A stretch of 64,000 bases of DNA from Bacillota bacterium (lineage in GTDB: Bacteria > Bacillota > Negativicutes > Sporomusales > Sporomusaceae): assembly GCA_017889705.1 (NCBI GenBank), contig JAGGAB010000007.1:62001-126000 (forward strand), written 5' to 3'. The notes beneath the pieces were generated by a model. The model was not told where the DNA came from and made no database searches. It worked only from the letters and a program-made list of their open reading frames with translations. Position numbers and translations under genes: made by a program. Each line of letters opens with the position of its first letter. Position 1 is the first letter of the stretch. Positions 53,803 to 63,786 of this stretch are shown here, in pieces.

Positions 53803-54267
53803 ATGCAGAGGGGCTTTTCCTTAATAGAAATTATTATAGTAACAGCCGTGCTTGGTATTTTGGCTGTTGGTGCTGTGCCTCGTATATTTGCGACCATGGC
53901 TACCCAAGAACTACAAACATTTACTGCTAATTTAGCAGCCGATATTCGGTGTATGCAGCAAATGGCGCTTAATGCTAACGGGAAAAATGCTCCTCTGTAC
54001 ACGCTGCGGTTTGCCCGTGGTGAAAACTCATATTATATTATTCATGATGGCTATAAAGCAATAAAAACAGTATATTTACCTAAACATGTCAAAATGACAG
54101 GTGACCCGGATTATATTCTGTTTTCTAATAAAGGAGCTCCGCGAAAAGGTCAGAGAATAGAATTTTATACTAGCAATGCTCAACTATTTTCTTATGTCTA
54201 TATTGCGGGGGCGACAGGGCGGGTAAGGGTATCTGCCAATGGTAATATCGCCGAAAAAGACTACTGA
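53803..54267 (+). CDS. Pseudopilin (GspH-like)
   Basis: RGFSLIEIIIVTAVLGILAVGAVPRI. Confidence 0.85.
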   Translation: MQRGFSLIEIIIVTAVLGILAVGAVPRIFATMATQELQTFTANLAADIRCMQQMALNANGKNAPLYTLRFARGENSYYIIHDGYKAIKTVYLPKHVKMTGDPDYILFSNKGAPRKGQRIEFYTSNAQLFSYVYIAGATGRVRVSANGNIAEKDY

Positions 54268-54286
54268 TACAGAAAGGGTTGAGAAT

Positions 54287-54700
54287 ATGGCTGGTTACTG
54301 GAACCGGCAGCAAGGGTATTTGTATATGGATGCGGTAAGTGCCATATTTATTTTATCTATTGCCTTGCTGGCGATAAGCGGAATGTTTGTTTATGCCACT
54401 AAGCTGAGTTCTAGTGCTAATCATTACACGGCAGCTACTAATATGGCCCGCCAGCAAATGGAATTATTGAAGCGTTGGACCGCGAGTGATTGGAGTGATC
54501 CTAGTCTGCCAGCCTCAATTCCCTGGCAGGGCGATCCAGATAAATTAACGGTGAACAAGATGACATTTGAAGTTGAAACCATCATAAATCAGCCTAGTAA
54601 CATAGACCCAAGCTTGCTTCAAATCACAGTAATCGTTTCCTGGAAGGAGCCAAACGGTACTAAAAATGTTCAGCTTACTACGTATTTTTCCAAAGTATAA
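54287..54700 (+). CDS. Pseudopilin-like protein (PilV/GspI-like)
   Basis: QGYLYMDAVSAIFILSIALLAISGMFVYA; cluster position. Confidence 0.65.
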   Translation: MAGYWNRQQGYLYMDAVSAIFILSIALLAISGMFVYATKLSSSANHYTAATNMARQQMELLKRWTASDWSDPSLPASIPWQGDPDKLTVNKMTFEVETIINQPSNIDPSLLQITVIVSWKEPNGTKNVQLTTYFSKV

Positions 54701-54738
54701 GAGCCCGACGGTAAACGCCAGGGATATGCGGAGGAGCT

Positions 54739-55275
54739 ATGAAGGTTGTTAAGAAGATCCTTGTAGATAAAAAGGGAATGACATTCATTGAATTGGTAAT
54801 GGGAATGGTAATAACAACGTTACTCATGGCGGCTATAATAAGTAATCTGTCAACTTCAATTATTACGTGGCAGGCAGGAAAAAACCGAAGCGAACTTGAA
54901 TCAACAGCAAGACTTGCTATTGATTCAATAGTTCGTGAGATACGCTATGCAAGCAATCTGCAATTAAATTCTAAATCCTCGATAACCATTACTAAGAAAA
55001 ATTCTGCAACAAACAAAATCCAGGAAATAATCACATTTAGGTATGGCAGCAGCGAAGCGAAAGCAATTTATAAAATTACAGATAAAACACCATCAGGGGG
55101 CGGAATTGGCACAAATCCGTTAACACCTGCGGTAATCCGGAATTTGGAGTTTACATACGATCCGGCAGTTGACCGCAATGAGGTGGCAATATTGATACAA
55201 GCAACTGACTATAAAGGCGAAGTTCTGGAATATCGCTCTACAATAAGATGTTTAAATGTTTTAGACAATGAATAG
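54739..55275 (+). CDS. Pseudopilin (PilW/GspJ-like)
   Basis: KGMTFIELVMGMVITTLLMAAII. Confidence 0.8.
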   Translation: MKVVKKILVDKKGMTFIELVMGMVITTLLMAAIISNLSTSIITWQAGKNRSELESTARLAIDSIVREIRYASNLQLNSKSSITITKKNSATNKIQEIITFRYGSSEAKAIYKITDKTPSGGGIGTNPLTPAVIRNLEFTYDPAVDRNEVAILIQATDYKGEVLEYRSTIRCLNVLDNE

Positions 55276-55298
55276 AGTGAATAGGTGGTAGTGGTCAT

Positions 55299-56339
55299 AT
55301 GCTTGCAAATCGGCAGGGTGCGGCTTCGATAGCAGCAATATTTGTAATGCTTATATTGATGGTCATCGGCAGCGGCTTTGTTTTTCTTAGCTTGACCGAT
55401 ATTGCGATGACTAATAATTACCGAGACGGGGTCATGGCTCAATATCTGGCAGAGGCCGGAGTAAAGCGGGCAATCGGCGAACTTAGGAAGTCCACTCTCG
55501 GAGAATGGTCAGGCGAAATCAAAGACTTTGCTGCTGGCACTTATGAAGTTAAGCCTGTTGAGAATCAAGGGGTAGACCGAATAATTACCTCGACAGGCAC
55601 TGTACATAAAGCTACAAGAATGGTAGTTGTAACAGCTACCACTGAATCACCTTATGAATATGTGGCTTATTCCGGCGGTAATATGAATTTGTCGGGACTA
55701 ACTATTGAAGGGAATATTGGCAGCAATAAAGATATTGCGGTTTCCGGCGGAACCATTACCGGCAGCATAGATGCAACTGGTAGTATTTACACAACCGGGA
55801 TTGATGCTCCTAGAAAAAACGCTGGGGCGTTGCCAATGAAATTACCTTCATTTACATCAACAACTAGAAGCAAATACAAAAATGCGGGCAAAATAGCAAC
55901 TATTTTGGAAGATAATTCACAAGGTTATAGTTTTTGGAAGGATTTTACCGGTCTTGATAGTGAAGTATATTATGTTGAAACAAAGTATCCGTTATTGCTA
56001 ATGTTTGAAAATTTCAGGGGGCCAGGTACTATTTACTGTACCAATGATGTTATTCTCGCAGGTGCTAGGGTTTCTAATAATGCAATAATAATTTCAGAGA
56101 AAAACATTACCGTTACTGCAGGACATATAGAAAAAGTCTTGTTTATAGCCAGAGGCGATGTTAATGTTTCAGTAGCTGAATATTGTGGCAGTATTGTAGC
56201 TGGTGGGGATTTATCGGTAATTTCGGCTACAAACCGGGATGATAAATTAGCAATGCTAGACAAGCTGACTAATCCATTGTTGCCATCTGTTTGGGTTGCA
56301 GATAAATTTCGAATAAAAACATGGAATTCATATGAATAA
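55299..56339 (+). CDS. PilX-like type IV pilus accessory protein
   Basis: N-term RQGAASIAAIFVMLILMVIGSGFVFLSL TM, AEAGVKRAIGELR, beta-rich C-term. Confidence 0.65.
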   Translation: MLANRQGAASIAAIFVMLILMVIGSGFVFLSLTDIAMTNNYRDGVMAQYLAEAGVKRAIGELRKSTLGEWSGEIKDFAAGTYEVKPVENQGVDRIITSTGTVHKATRMVVVTATTESPYEYVAYSGGNMNLSGLTIEGNIGSNKDIAVSGGTITGSIDATGSIYTTGIDAPRKNAGALPMKLPSFTSTTRSKYKNAGKIATILEDNSQGYSFWKDFTGLDSEVYYVETKYPLLLMFENFRGPGTIYCTNDVILAGARVSNNAIIISEKNITVTAGHIEKVLFIARGDVNVSVAEYCGSIVAGGDLSVISATNRDDKLAMLDKLTNPLLPSVWVADKFRIKTWNSYE

Positions 56340-56354
56340 TTGGAGGGGAAGGTT

Positions 56355-56633
56355 ATGCAATTGAAAAACTATATGGAAGATTTGGTTTGGCAGCGTTTAG
56401 ATGAGGTTCTTATAAACGATCCGGAGACGTGTAATTGTGAGAAATGCCGTTATGATATTGTATCCTTGGCACTGAATTCTTTACCGCCACGCTATATTGT
56501 AACTCCTGCCGGGGAGGCCTACACCAAAACCAAGGCTTTGGAAAGCCAATTTAATATTGATATTATAACTGCTATTACGAAAGCATTTCAGGTCGTACAG
56601 AATAACCCGCGTCATGATTCAAAGCAAGCTTAA
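56355..56633 (+). CDS. Late competence development ComFB-like protein
   Basis: NYMEDLVWQRLDEVLINDPETCNCEKCRYDIVSLALNSLPPRYIVTPAGEAYTKT. Confidence 0.75.
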   Translation: MQLKNYMEDLVWQRLDEVLINDPETCNCEKCRYDIVSLALNSLPPRYIVTPAGEAYTKTKALESQFNIDIITAITKAFQVVQNNPRHDSKQA

Positions 56634-57702
56634 ATCAGTTGGTGAGGCTCTACGTAGGCTACTTACTACACACCCGGCAACTACTGTCGGCGTAGCACTT
56701 GGTTCAGAAGCCATACAATTTGCCGAAGTGCGCTGGATACAAGGAAAACCGGAACTTATCGCGGCCGGTATTGAGAAAATACCGGCCAATTCGGTTAAGG
56801 ACGGCTGTATACTAAATGAAGAAACTTTGGTTGAAAGCTTGCGGCGGATATGGGCTTTGCATGGTATTAAGAGTAAGCATGTTGTTGTTTCTTTGAGTGG
56901 ACAAAATGTCTTCCTCAGAGAATTATTGTTTCCGGCTATGAGTGACGAAGAATTACGACAAGCCATTAAATGGGAACTAGATAAATATATTCCGTCAGCA
57001 GATGCGGAGAATTATTATTTCGATTTTGTCGTACTTGAATCTGCAAAGAATCTTCAATCTTGCAGAGTATTGCTTGTTGCTGCGCCGCTTGCGATGATCA
57101 ACAGAATGACCAGGGTGCTAAAAGAAGCCGGGTTAAAACCGATAGCGCTTGATATTGAACCTTTGGCTTTGCAGCGGACAATGAAGCAGGCGAATAATGC
57201 TATTGTTGTAGATATTGACGATGAATGCTGCAAGCTTACTCTTTTTCAGCAAGGGTTTCCCCTGGTAGCACGATTTATTCCATTTAGCGGGGCGGGTCAT
57301 ACTGAGGTGCTTTGGCAGACACTGGAACCAGATTTGAGTAAAGCAGAAAAAAGGACAACGCGGTATGGGGATGAACCAGTCGCTGTTTCCCAACAGGATG
57401 TAAAAAGTTTAGTCGCTGTGCTGGCCCGGGAAATCCGTCGTACAATCGATTATTATCAAATGCAAAACCGTGATGCTTTCATTGATAAAATTATAGTAAC
57501 TGGTGGCCGAGCACAACTGGGTAATTTGGCAGCTAATCTGGCAGAACTATTGCCAGAAACTGAGGTGGTTGTTCATTCGCCGGTGATGCAGCTACAACTA
57601 TCACCTTCGCTTAGCAAGGAGCGCATGCAAGAAATTGAGCTTCCAATAGCAGTGGCTATTGGATTGGCGCTGCGTGGGAGTGACGAAAATAATGGCGGTT
57701 AA
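56614..57702 (+). CDS. pilM: Type IV pilus protein PilM
   Basis: VGVALGSEAIQFAEVRW...REIRRTIDYYQMQ...VTGGRAQLGNL. Confidence 0.9.
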   Translation: MIQSKLKSVGEALRRLLTTHPATTVGVALGSEAIQFAEVRWIQGKPELIAAGIEKIPANSVKDGCILNEETLVESLRRIWALHGIKSKHVVVSLSGQNVFLRELLFPAMSDEELRQAIKWELDKYIPSADAENYYFDFVVLESAKNLQSCRVLLVAAPLAMINRMTRVLKEAGLKPIALDIEPLALQRTMKQANNAIVVDIDDECCKLTLFQQGFPLVARFIPFSGAGHTEVLWQTLEPDLSKAEKRTTRYGDEPVAVSQQDVKSLVAVLAREIRRTIDYYQMQNRDAFIDKIIVTGGRAQLGNLAANLAELLPETEVVVHSPVMQLQLSPSLSKERMQEIELPIAVAIGLALRGSDENNGG

Positions 57703-58231
57703 GATTAATTTGCTGCCACCTTCAGAGCGGCAGCCACGTTGGCCTGTCAATCAACTTATGGCAGTTGGTGCTATTATGATAGTGACTGTACTTATGGGTA
57801 TTGTCGGCTTTCAAAAGTACACCATCTGGCGATTGGAACACGAACTTGCTGTAGCGCAACAGCAGTATGCCTTGCTCCAGGCAACCCAGAAAAAGATGCT
57901 GCTTGGTAATAGTAAAAACCAGCAGGCTGCAGCTAAAACCGGATTGTTACTTACGCTCACGGCTGAGCGTAAGTCGTGGTATACTATCCTTAACCGGCTG
58001 GCGGTGGTCACGCCGCCACAGATTTGGTTGACAGAATTGACAGGTGGTGACAAAGGGAGCCTGCAAATTAAGGGCAATGCTCTTACTTATCCGGATTTGG
58101 TTACTTTTTTGCAATTGCTGGAACAAGATGAGTTGTTGACAACACCGCAATTAGCAAAAGCTGAACAGGATGCAAAGCTTGCGATTACCAGGTTTGAGTT
58201 AACTGTAAAGATTAAGGCTGCGCAGCCATGA
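57692..58231 (+). CDS. pilN: Type IV pilus protein PilN
   Basis: KINLLPPSERQPR; single TM; follows pilM. Confidence 0.85.
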   Translation: MAVKINLLPPSERQPRWPVNQLMAVGAIMIVTVLMGIVGFQKYTIWRLEHELAVAQQQYALLQATQKKMLLGNSKNQQAAAKTGLLLTLTAERKSWYTILNRLAVVTPPQIWLTELTGGDKGSLQIKGNALTYPDLVTFLQLLEQDELLTTPQLAKAEQDAKLAITRFELTVKIKAAQP

Positions 58232-58788
58232 AGTTGGGTGGGAGCAGGCTGGCAGCTAATTATAAGCTTTTTTTCTTTGCCGTGTTTATGATGAGTTTAA
58301 TTCTGTTGTTTTATCTGCAGGTGTTGCTGCCACAGGGTTTGCGCATAACTGAGTTAAAGGCTGCTAGAACGGAACTTGAACAAAAAAATGCTATTGTCCA
58401 GGATTTTTCTCAAAAGCAGCCAGATACTAATAAGTATTTGGGTGAGATAGATAAAAAGGTGGCATGGGTTGATGGCATGTTGCCAAACTCTGCCGACATA
58501 GGAAGTTTTCTGACCCAGCTGGAGCAAGTGGCGAAGGGCAGCGGTGTACAGTTGTCAGAAATAAAACCCAGTCAAAGCATAAGCAAAGCTGGTTATCAGG
58601 CAATCTCCGTAGAAGTAAATATTAGGGGAACTTTTGCGCAGATACTCTCCTTTTTGCAAAGACTTGACAATATAAAAAGATTTAATATCGTAAATAGTAT
58701 TGGGGTTAAATCTCAGCAGGGCATGTTGGGCGGCAAGCTAATTATTGTCGTCTACAGTTTTAGTGAAACTGCCAGAACCCAGAATTAG
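58228..58788 (+). CDS. pilO: Type IV pilus protein PilO
   Basis: Single N-term TM, periplasmic domain, order after pilN. Confidence 0.8.
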   Translation: MKLGGSRLAANYKLFFFAVFMMSLILLFYLQVLLPQGLRITELKAARTELEQKNAIVQDFSQKQPDTNKYLGEIDKKVAWVDGMLPNSADIGSFLTQLEQVAKGSGVQLSEIKPSQSISKAGYQAISVEVNIRGTFAQILSFLQRLDNIKRFNIVNSIGVKSQQGMLGGKLIIVVYSFSETARTQN

Positions 58789-58884
58789 CAGGCAGGACAG
58801 TGACAGCAGCCCTTCCGAACATTTGTATAAACATAAATGAATTTAAATTGCAAAAGAAATATTATATTAATTAGGGGTGTAGAT

Positions 58885-60054
58885 ATGTTGAGGTTTATGA
58901 CTGCAGGAGAATCACATGGTCCGGCGCTTACCGCTATTATCGAGGGGTTGCCGGCAGGTGTGATCGTTGATCGTGAGCAAATAAATGCCGATTTGGCTCG
59001 GCGGCAGCAAGGATTTGGACGGGGCGGCCGGATGTTAATTGAAAAAGATAAAGCTGAGGTATTGTCCGGGATTCGCTTTGGACAGACTTTGGGCAGTCCG
59101 GTAACGCTGATGATTACTAATCGGGATTGGGAGAATTGGCAGGAGCGGATGTCACAGTTTGGAAACCCGAGCGGAGCGGCAGTAACGGCACCTCGGCCCG
59201 GGCATGCTGATTTGCCGGGTATTTTAAAATATAACCGGGAAGATGTTCGTGATATTCTGGAACGGGCTAGTGCCAGAGAAACGGCTGCCCGGGTGGCTGG
59301 CGGAGCAGTTTGCAAGCAATTGCTGGCAGCAGTGGGCATCAGAATTGGTTCGCATGTAGTCAACATTGGTGGTGTTAATGCCGAAGTTAGGCCCAAGAAC
59401 TATGAAGATGTGATTGACAAATGTGCAAAATCTGAATTAGGGTGTCTTGATGAGGTCGCAGAAGGCAAAATGAAGGCTGCGATATTGCAGGCTAAGGATC
59501 AAGGCGATTCGTTGGGCGGCGTTTTTGAGGTAGTAGTCTATGGAGCTATGCCAGGGCTGGGAAGCCACATCCAGTGGGATCGGCGTTTGGATACCAAACT
59601 TGCGGGAGCATTTATGTCCATTCAAGCGGTCAAAGGCGTTGAAATTGGTGCCGGTTTTAATTGTGCTAATCTGCCAGGCAGCCAAATCCATGACGAAATT
59701 TATTATGACAGCAGCCGGGGGTATTATCGACAAACCAATAATGCCGGTGGCATTGAAGGTGGCATAACCAATGGTGAGCCAATTATTATTAGAGCAGCTA
59801 TGAAACCCATACCCACGTTAATGAAGCCGCTGGCATCAGTGGATATTGCTTCGCAAACGCCGATTAAGGCAAATACCGAACGCAGTGATGTGTGCGCAGT
59901 AACGGCAGCGGCGGTTGTTGGAGAAGCCATGATGGCAATTGTGCTGGCAGAGGTTTTGCTGGACAAATTTGGCCGGGATAATATGGCAGAAATAACGCAA
60001 AGAGTAACTCAGTACAGAGAAGCAGTTAAGAGCGTTATCCAGGTCAATGGTTGA
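58885..60054 (+). CDS. aroC: Chorismate synthase
   Basis: MLRFMTAGESHGPALTAIIEGLPAG...RPGHADLPG...RASARETAARV. Confidence 0.96.
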   Translation: MLRFMTAGESHGPALTAIIEGLPAGVIVDREQINADLARRQQGFGRGGRMLIEKDKAEVLSGIRFGQTLGSPVTLMITNRDWENWQERMSQFGNPSGAAVTAPRPGHADLPGILKYNREDVRDILERASARETAARVAGGAVCKQLLAAVGIRIGSHVVNIGGVNAEVRPKNYEDVIDKCAKSELGCLDEVAEGKMKAAILQAKDQGDSLGGVFEVVVYGAMPGLGSHIQWDRRLDTKLAGAFMSIQAVKGVEIGAGFNCANLPGSQIHDEIYYDSSRGYYRQTNNAGGIEGGITNGEPIIIRAAMKPIPTLMKPLASVDIASQTPIKANTERSDVCAVTAAAVVGEAMMAIVLAEVLLDKFGRDNMAEITQRVTQYREAVKSVIQVNG

Positions 60055-60604
60055 GCTGTTTGCCAAATTTCTGGGACAAATTAAGGTATTGCTGGCCGAC
60101 AAAAAACGTAAAAGGTATATTTTGTTTGCTGGTATAATTTTAATTACTGCGATACTTATTTTGGATTTGCCAGATTCAACACCGGCGTCAAACCATATAG
60201 AAAAAGAAGTAAAAAAGCAAGAGAAGGCAAAAACGCAGTTTCATGAAGGGCCAGTAGACTTACCGCCGCGTGGCGCTAAGCGTGATCCCTTTGAGCCGCC
60301 GCCAGAGATTACAGCAGCGCAGGTGAATAAACTACCGGCAAGTCTGCTGCCAGACAAGCTGCAAGGACAGACGACAGCTGTGCCTAGGCTGCAGGAAAAA
60401 GGGCCTGCTAAAGAAGAACTGCCGATACTTACCGGCATTGTCGGGGATGAAAAGACACAAGCAGCGATTATCGCGTATAAAGGCGTCAGCCGGTCATACC
60501 GTGTTGGTCAGACAATAGGCCAATACCAATTGACAGCCATCAATGAGAAAGCAGTAAATGTCGTAGGACCGCAAGGTGAACGGGTTTTATTGTTAGGAAG
60601 GTGA
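60047..60604 (+). CDS. PilP-like type IV pilus protein
   Basis: TM then KRDPFEPPPEI...LTGIVGDEKTQAAIIAYKGVSRSYRVGQTIGQYQL. Confidence 0.7.
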   Translation: MVELFAKFLGQIKVLLADKKRKRYILFAGIILITAILILDLPDSTPASNHIEKEVKKQEKAKTQFHEGPVDLPPRGAKRDPFEPPPEITAAQVNKLPASLLPDKLQGQTTAVPRLQEKGPAKEELPILTGIVGDEKTQAAIIAYKGVSRSYRVGQTIGQYQLTAINEKAVNVVGPQGERVLLLGR

Positions 60605-60610
60605 TAGTTC

Positions 60611-61984
60611 ATGTCTTTGGTGCTGGTGCGAATGGTTCTCGGTTTTTTATTAACCTTTTGCCTATGTTCAACTGCTGCGGCTAATACACAGCCTGTTAAC
60701 ATGACTGTTGTAAACGGAGAAGTGCGTGATGTATTGACAGCGCTGGCTGATATTGGCAATATTAATCTTGTTGTTGATGATACAGTTAGTGGCAGCATTA
60801 CCATCCAACTGCGTGATGTGTCACTGGAAACAGCGCTTGAGCTTGTGACCAAAACCAAAGGACTGACTTATCAAAGATTTAATAATATAATTATTGTCGG
60901 AACTCCTGAGCAAATTGGCCGGACTTTTGGAAATGTACATATCTTTAAACTAAAGTATATAAATTCAGATGCAGCGCGTGGAATTGCCACAGCGGTTTTA
61001 TTTAGTGACAAAAAACGTACAATGAAACCGGATTTAATGTCTGGTAATGAGCGACAAAAGAGTACAGAAAAAGGTGCAATAAAATCAGGAAATACCAATG
61101 AACAAAAACAGGCTGATTTTGCAGACGCGGATAGGCTTAGTATTGATTATGCAACCAATTCTCTAATTTTTTATGGTACTGAAACAGAAGTCGCGGCAAT
61201 CCAGAACTTGCTAGATAAGATTGATATTCCATATCAACAGATTGTCCTGGAAGCCGAGGTTGTTGCGATCAATAAAGAAGACGCGAAAAATATCGGTATT
61301 GAGTGGAATTGGGAAACTACACCGCAATGGCCGGATATCGAGCCGGAAAAAGTGACAGCACTTCAAAATGAACAAGGCGGGATTGTGGGGTACAATGTGG
61401 AACCCGGAAAAGTAACCCGACAATCGCGCGCAGGCATCATTCAATATGGGCGAAATCCGGAAGGATATCCTTACGAATTTTATTACCAGGCTAAAATTAA
61501 TGCCTTAGTGAGCAAAGGCAATGCTAAGGTGTTGGCAAAACCCAAAATTACGACTATTGATGGTAATAAAGCACAAATATTAATTGGCGAACGTATACCT
61601 GTCCTTGTGGATGAGGTTGAAAATGGCAAGACTAAAACCACTATTCAGTATGTTGATGCAGGCATAAAGCTTATTTATACTCCGCGTATTAATGCCGATG
61701 GTCAGATAACCGCAGCTGTGCGTACCGAGGTTAGCAGTCCGACTTTAGTTGCCGAAATGAAAGCCTATCGGATTACTACCCGGGAAGCTGAAACCACTGT
61801 ACGTCTGAAAGATGGTGAAACCATGGTAATCGGCGGCTTAATTGGTTCGCAGAATAGTTATAGCAATAAATCGGTACCATTCTTAAAGGACTTACCGATT
61901 CTAGGAGCCTTATTTAAAAACACCAATACCGAAAAAACAGATACGGAGGTCATGATTTTTCTTACGCCCCGTATTGTTATATAG
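60611..61984 (+). CDS. pilQ: Type IV pilus secretin PilQ
   Basis: AMIN/secretin N domains, ILIGERIPV...YVDAGIKLIYTPRIN...ETMVIGGLIGSQ...PFLKDLPILGALFKNTN. Confidence 0.93.
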   Translation: MSLVLVRMVLGFLLTFCLCSTAAANTQPVNMTVVNGEVRDVLTALADIGNINLVVDDTVSGSITIQLRDVSLETALELVTKTKGLTYQRFNNIIIVGTPEQIGRTFGNVHIFKLKYINSDAARGIATAVLFSDKKRTMKPDLMSGNERQKSTEKGAIKSGNTNEQKQADFADADRLSIDYATNSLIFYGTETEVAAIQNLLDKIDIPYQQIVLEAEVVAINKEDAKNIGIEWNWETTPQWPDIEPEKVTALQNEQGGIVGYNVEPGKVTRQSRAGIIQYGRNPEGYPYEFYYQAKINALVSKGNAKVLAKPKITTIDGNKAQILIGERIPVLVDEVENGKTKTTIQYVDAGIKLIYTPRINADGQITAAVRTEVSSPTLVAEMKAYRITTREAETTVRLKDGETMVIGGLIGSQNSYSNKSVPFLKDLPILGALFKNTNTEKTDTEVMIFLTPRIVI

Positions 61985-62009
61985 TTACTTTTTAGTTTGC
62001 GGAGGTACA

Positions 62010-62537
62010 ATGAAAAATATAGTTTTAATAGGATTTATGGGCACAGGCAAGACCAGCACCGGACGCCTGCTGTCAGGGCGCCTTAACCGTCCGTTTGTAG
62101 ATGTTGACAAAAAAATTGAACAAGAGACCGGGCTCGCTATAAGCGATATTTTTCAGCTTTATGGAGAAGACCATTTCCGTCAACTGGAGCGGGAGGTTAT
62201 ATCGCGAGTAGCGCGTTATACCAACGCCATTATTGCTACTGGCGGCGGGGTAGTACTCAAACAAGAGAATATGGTCAGATTAAAAAATACAGGTATTATT
62301 ATTTCTCTAACCGCATCCTTGGAAGCTATTTTAGAGAGAACATCGCGCCGGGGGGTTCGCCCGCTCCTGGACTGTGAGGATAGGGCTGAACGGGTAGCAC
62401 GGCTTTTGCAAGAGAGGGCCAGCCTGTATATGAAAGCTGATTACACAATAGATACCAGTTATATGTCACCCCAGCAAGTGACAGAAAAGATTATTGCACT
62501 TCTTAGGGAAGGCGGGAATTTACGTGGCCGAAGTTAA
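62010..62537 (+). CDS. aroK: Shikimate kinase
   Basis: IVLIGFMGTGKTSTGRLLS, FVDVDKKIEQETG, ATGGGVV. Confidence 0.95.
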   Translation: MKNIVLIGFMGTGKTSTGRLLSGRLNRPFVDVDKKIEQETGLAISDIFQLYGEDHFRQLEREVISRVARYTNAIIATGGGVVLKQENMVRLKNTGIIISLTASLEAILERTSRRGVRPLLDCEDRAERVARLLQERASLYMKADYTIDTSYMSPQQVTEKIIALLREGGNLRGRS

Positions 62538-63606
62538 TGTTGATTTACAGGAACATAGTTATACTATTCATATTGTTGCCGGCAGCATTGACCAGGCCGG
62601 AGAGTTACTGCGTACGCTTTCTTTAGGGAATAAGGTGCTGATAATAACTGATGATAATGTTGGGCCGCTTTACGCCGACAAACTGGTTAACAGCCTTAAG
62701 GCGGCAGGGTTCACTCCTCATGTTCTGGCGGTCAGGCCAGGAGAGGGCTCGAAGTCTCTTGTTACGGCGAATCTTGTATTTACCGAGGCAATTAAGAGCG
62801 GAATTGATCGTAACTGTGCCATTATTGCGTTAGGGGGCGGAGTAATTGGTGACTTGGCAGGCTTTGTAGCTGCAAATTATTTGCGGGGTGTGCCGTTTAT
62901 TCAGGTGCCGACGACGCTGTTGGCACAAGTGGATTCCAGTGTTGGCGGCAAAACAGCCGTTAATCATGAACTGGGAAAAAACTTAATCGGAGCCTTCTAC
63001 CAACCGCGAATGGTAATTATTGATCCGCAAACCTTGCAAACACTAAATGACCGGGAATTGAAAGCCGGCATAGCCGAGATCATCAAGTACGGTGTTATTG
63101 CTGATCACGAATTTTTTGCTTATTTGGAAGTTAATGCCATGGACTTGCTAGCGCGCAACCCGGAAGTACTTACAACCGTTATCGGCAAATGTTGCCAGAT
63201 CAAAGCCGATATTGTTGCCCGTGATGAGCGGGAAAGTTCACTACGCATGATTTTAAACTTTGGACATACTATTGGTCATGCCATTGAGGGAGAAGGCGGG
63301 TATTTTGAGTATAATCATGGCGAAGGGGTAGCCATTGGCATGCATGCGGCTGCACTTATCAGCCAAAGTATTGGCTTATGTGAACAAACCCAAGTGACTG
63401 CTTTAACAAATCTTATTGCCGCGTTTGGGTTACCGCTTGCCGCACCTGGATATCATCCCAACAAATTGCTGAGTTTCTTGGCTCGGGACAAGAAAGTGCT
63501 GAACGGCAAAATTAATTGGATACTTATGGATAAAATCGGTCATGTCACAATCACTAATGAAGTTACCGAAGAAAATATTACCTGTGCACTAAGGCAAATT
63601 ACATAA
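62524..63606 (+). CDS. aroB: 3-dehydroquinate synthase
   Basis: ALGGGVIGDLAGFVAANYLRGVPFIQVPTTLLAQVDSSVGGKTAVNH. Confidence 0.96.
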   Translation: MAEVNVDLQEHSYTIHIVAGSIDQAGELLRTLSLGNKVLIITDDNVGPLYADKLVNSLKAAGFTPHVLAVRPGEGSKSLVTANLVFTEAIKSGIDRNCAIIALGGGVIGDLAGFVAANYLRGVPFIQVPTTLLAQVDSSVGGKTAVNHELGKNLIGAFYQPRMVIIDPQTLQTLNDRELKAGIAEIIKYGVIADHEFFAYLEVNAMDLLARNPEVLTTVIGKCCQIKADIVARDERESSLRMILNFGHTIGHAIEGEGGYFEYNHGEGVAIGMHAAALISQSIGLCEQTQVTALTNLIAAFGLPLAAPGYHPNKLLSFLARDKKVLNGKINWILMDKIGHVTITNEVTEENITCALRQIT

Positions 63607-63626
63607 TTTTATACGAAATGATAAGT

Positions 63627-63670
63627 AATGAGATTGCTCACTAATTACCAGTGGCGCAATCTCATTTTTT
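63627..63670 (+). terminator. Intrinsic terminator after aroB
   Basis: AATGAGATTGC...GCAATCTCATTTTTTT. Confidence 0.8.
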
Positions 63671-63786
63671 ATGCTTGTCTTTACGTGTATGTAAAATGTT
63701 AATTTACATTAACTAGAAGGGAGGAGAGTAGATTGAGCTGTCGAATAGGATGGAAGTATGCACTTTTTTGTTGGAGGAATGAGCCG

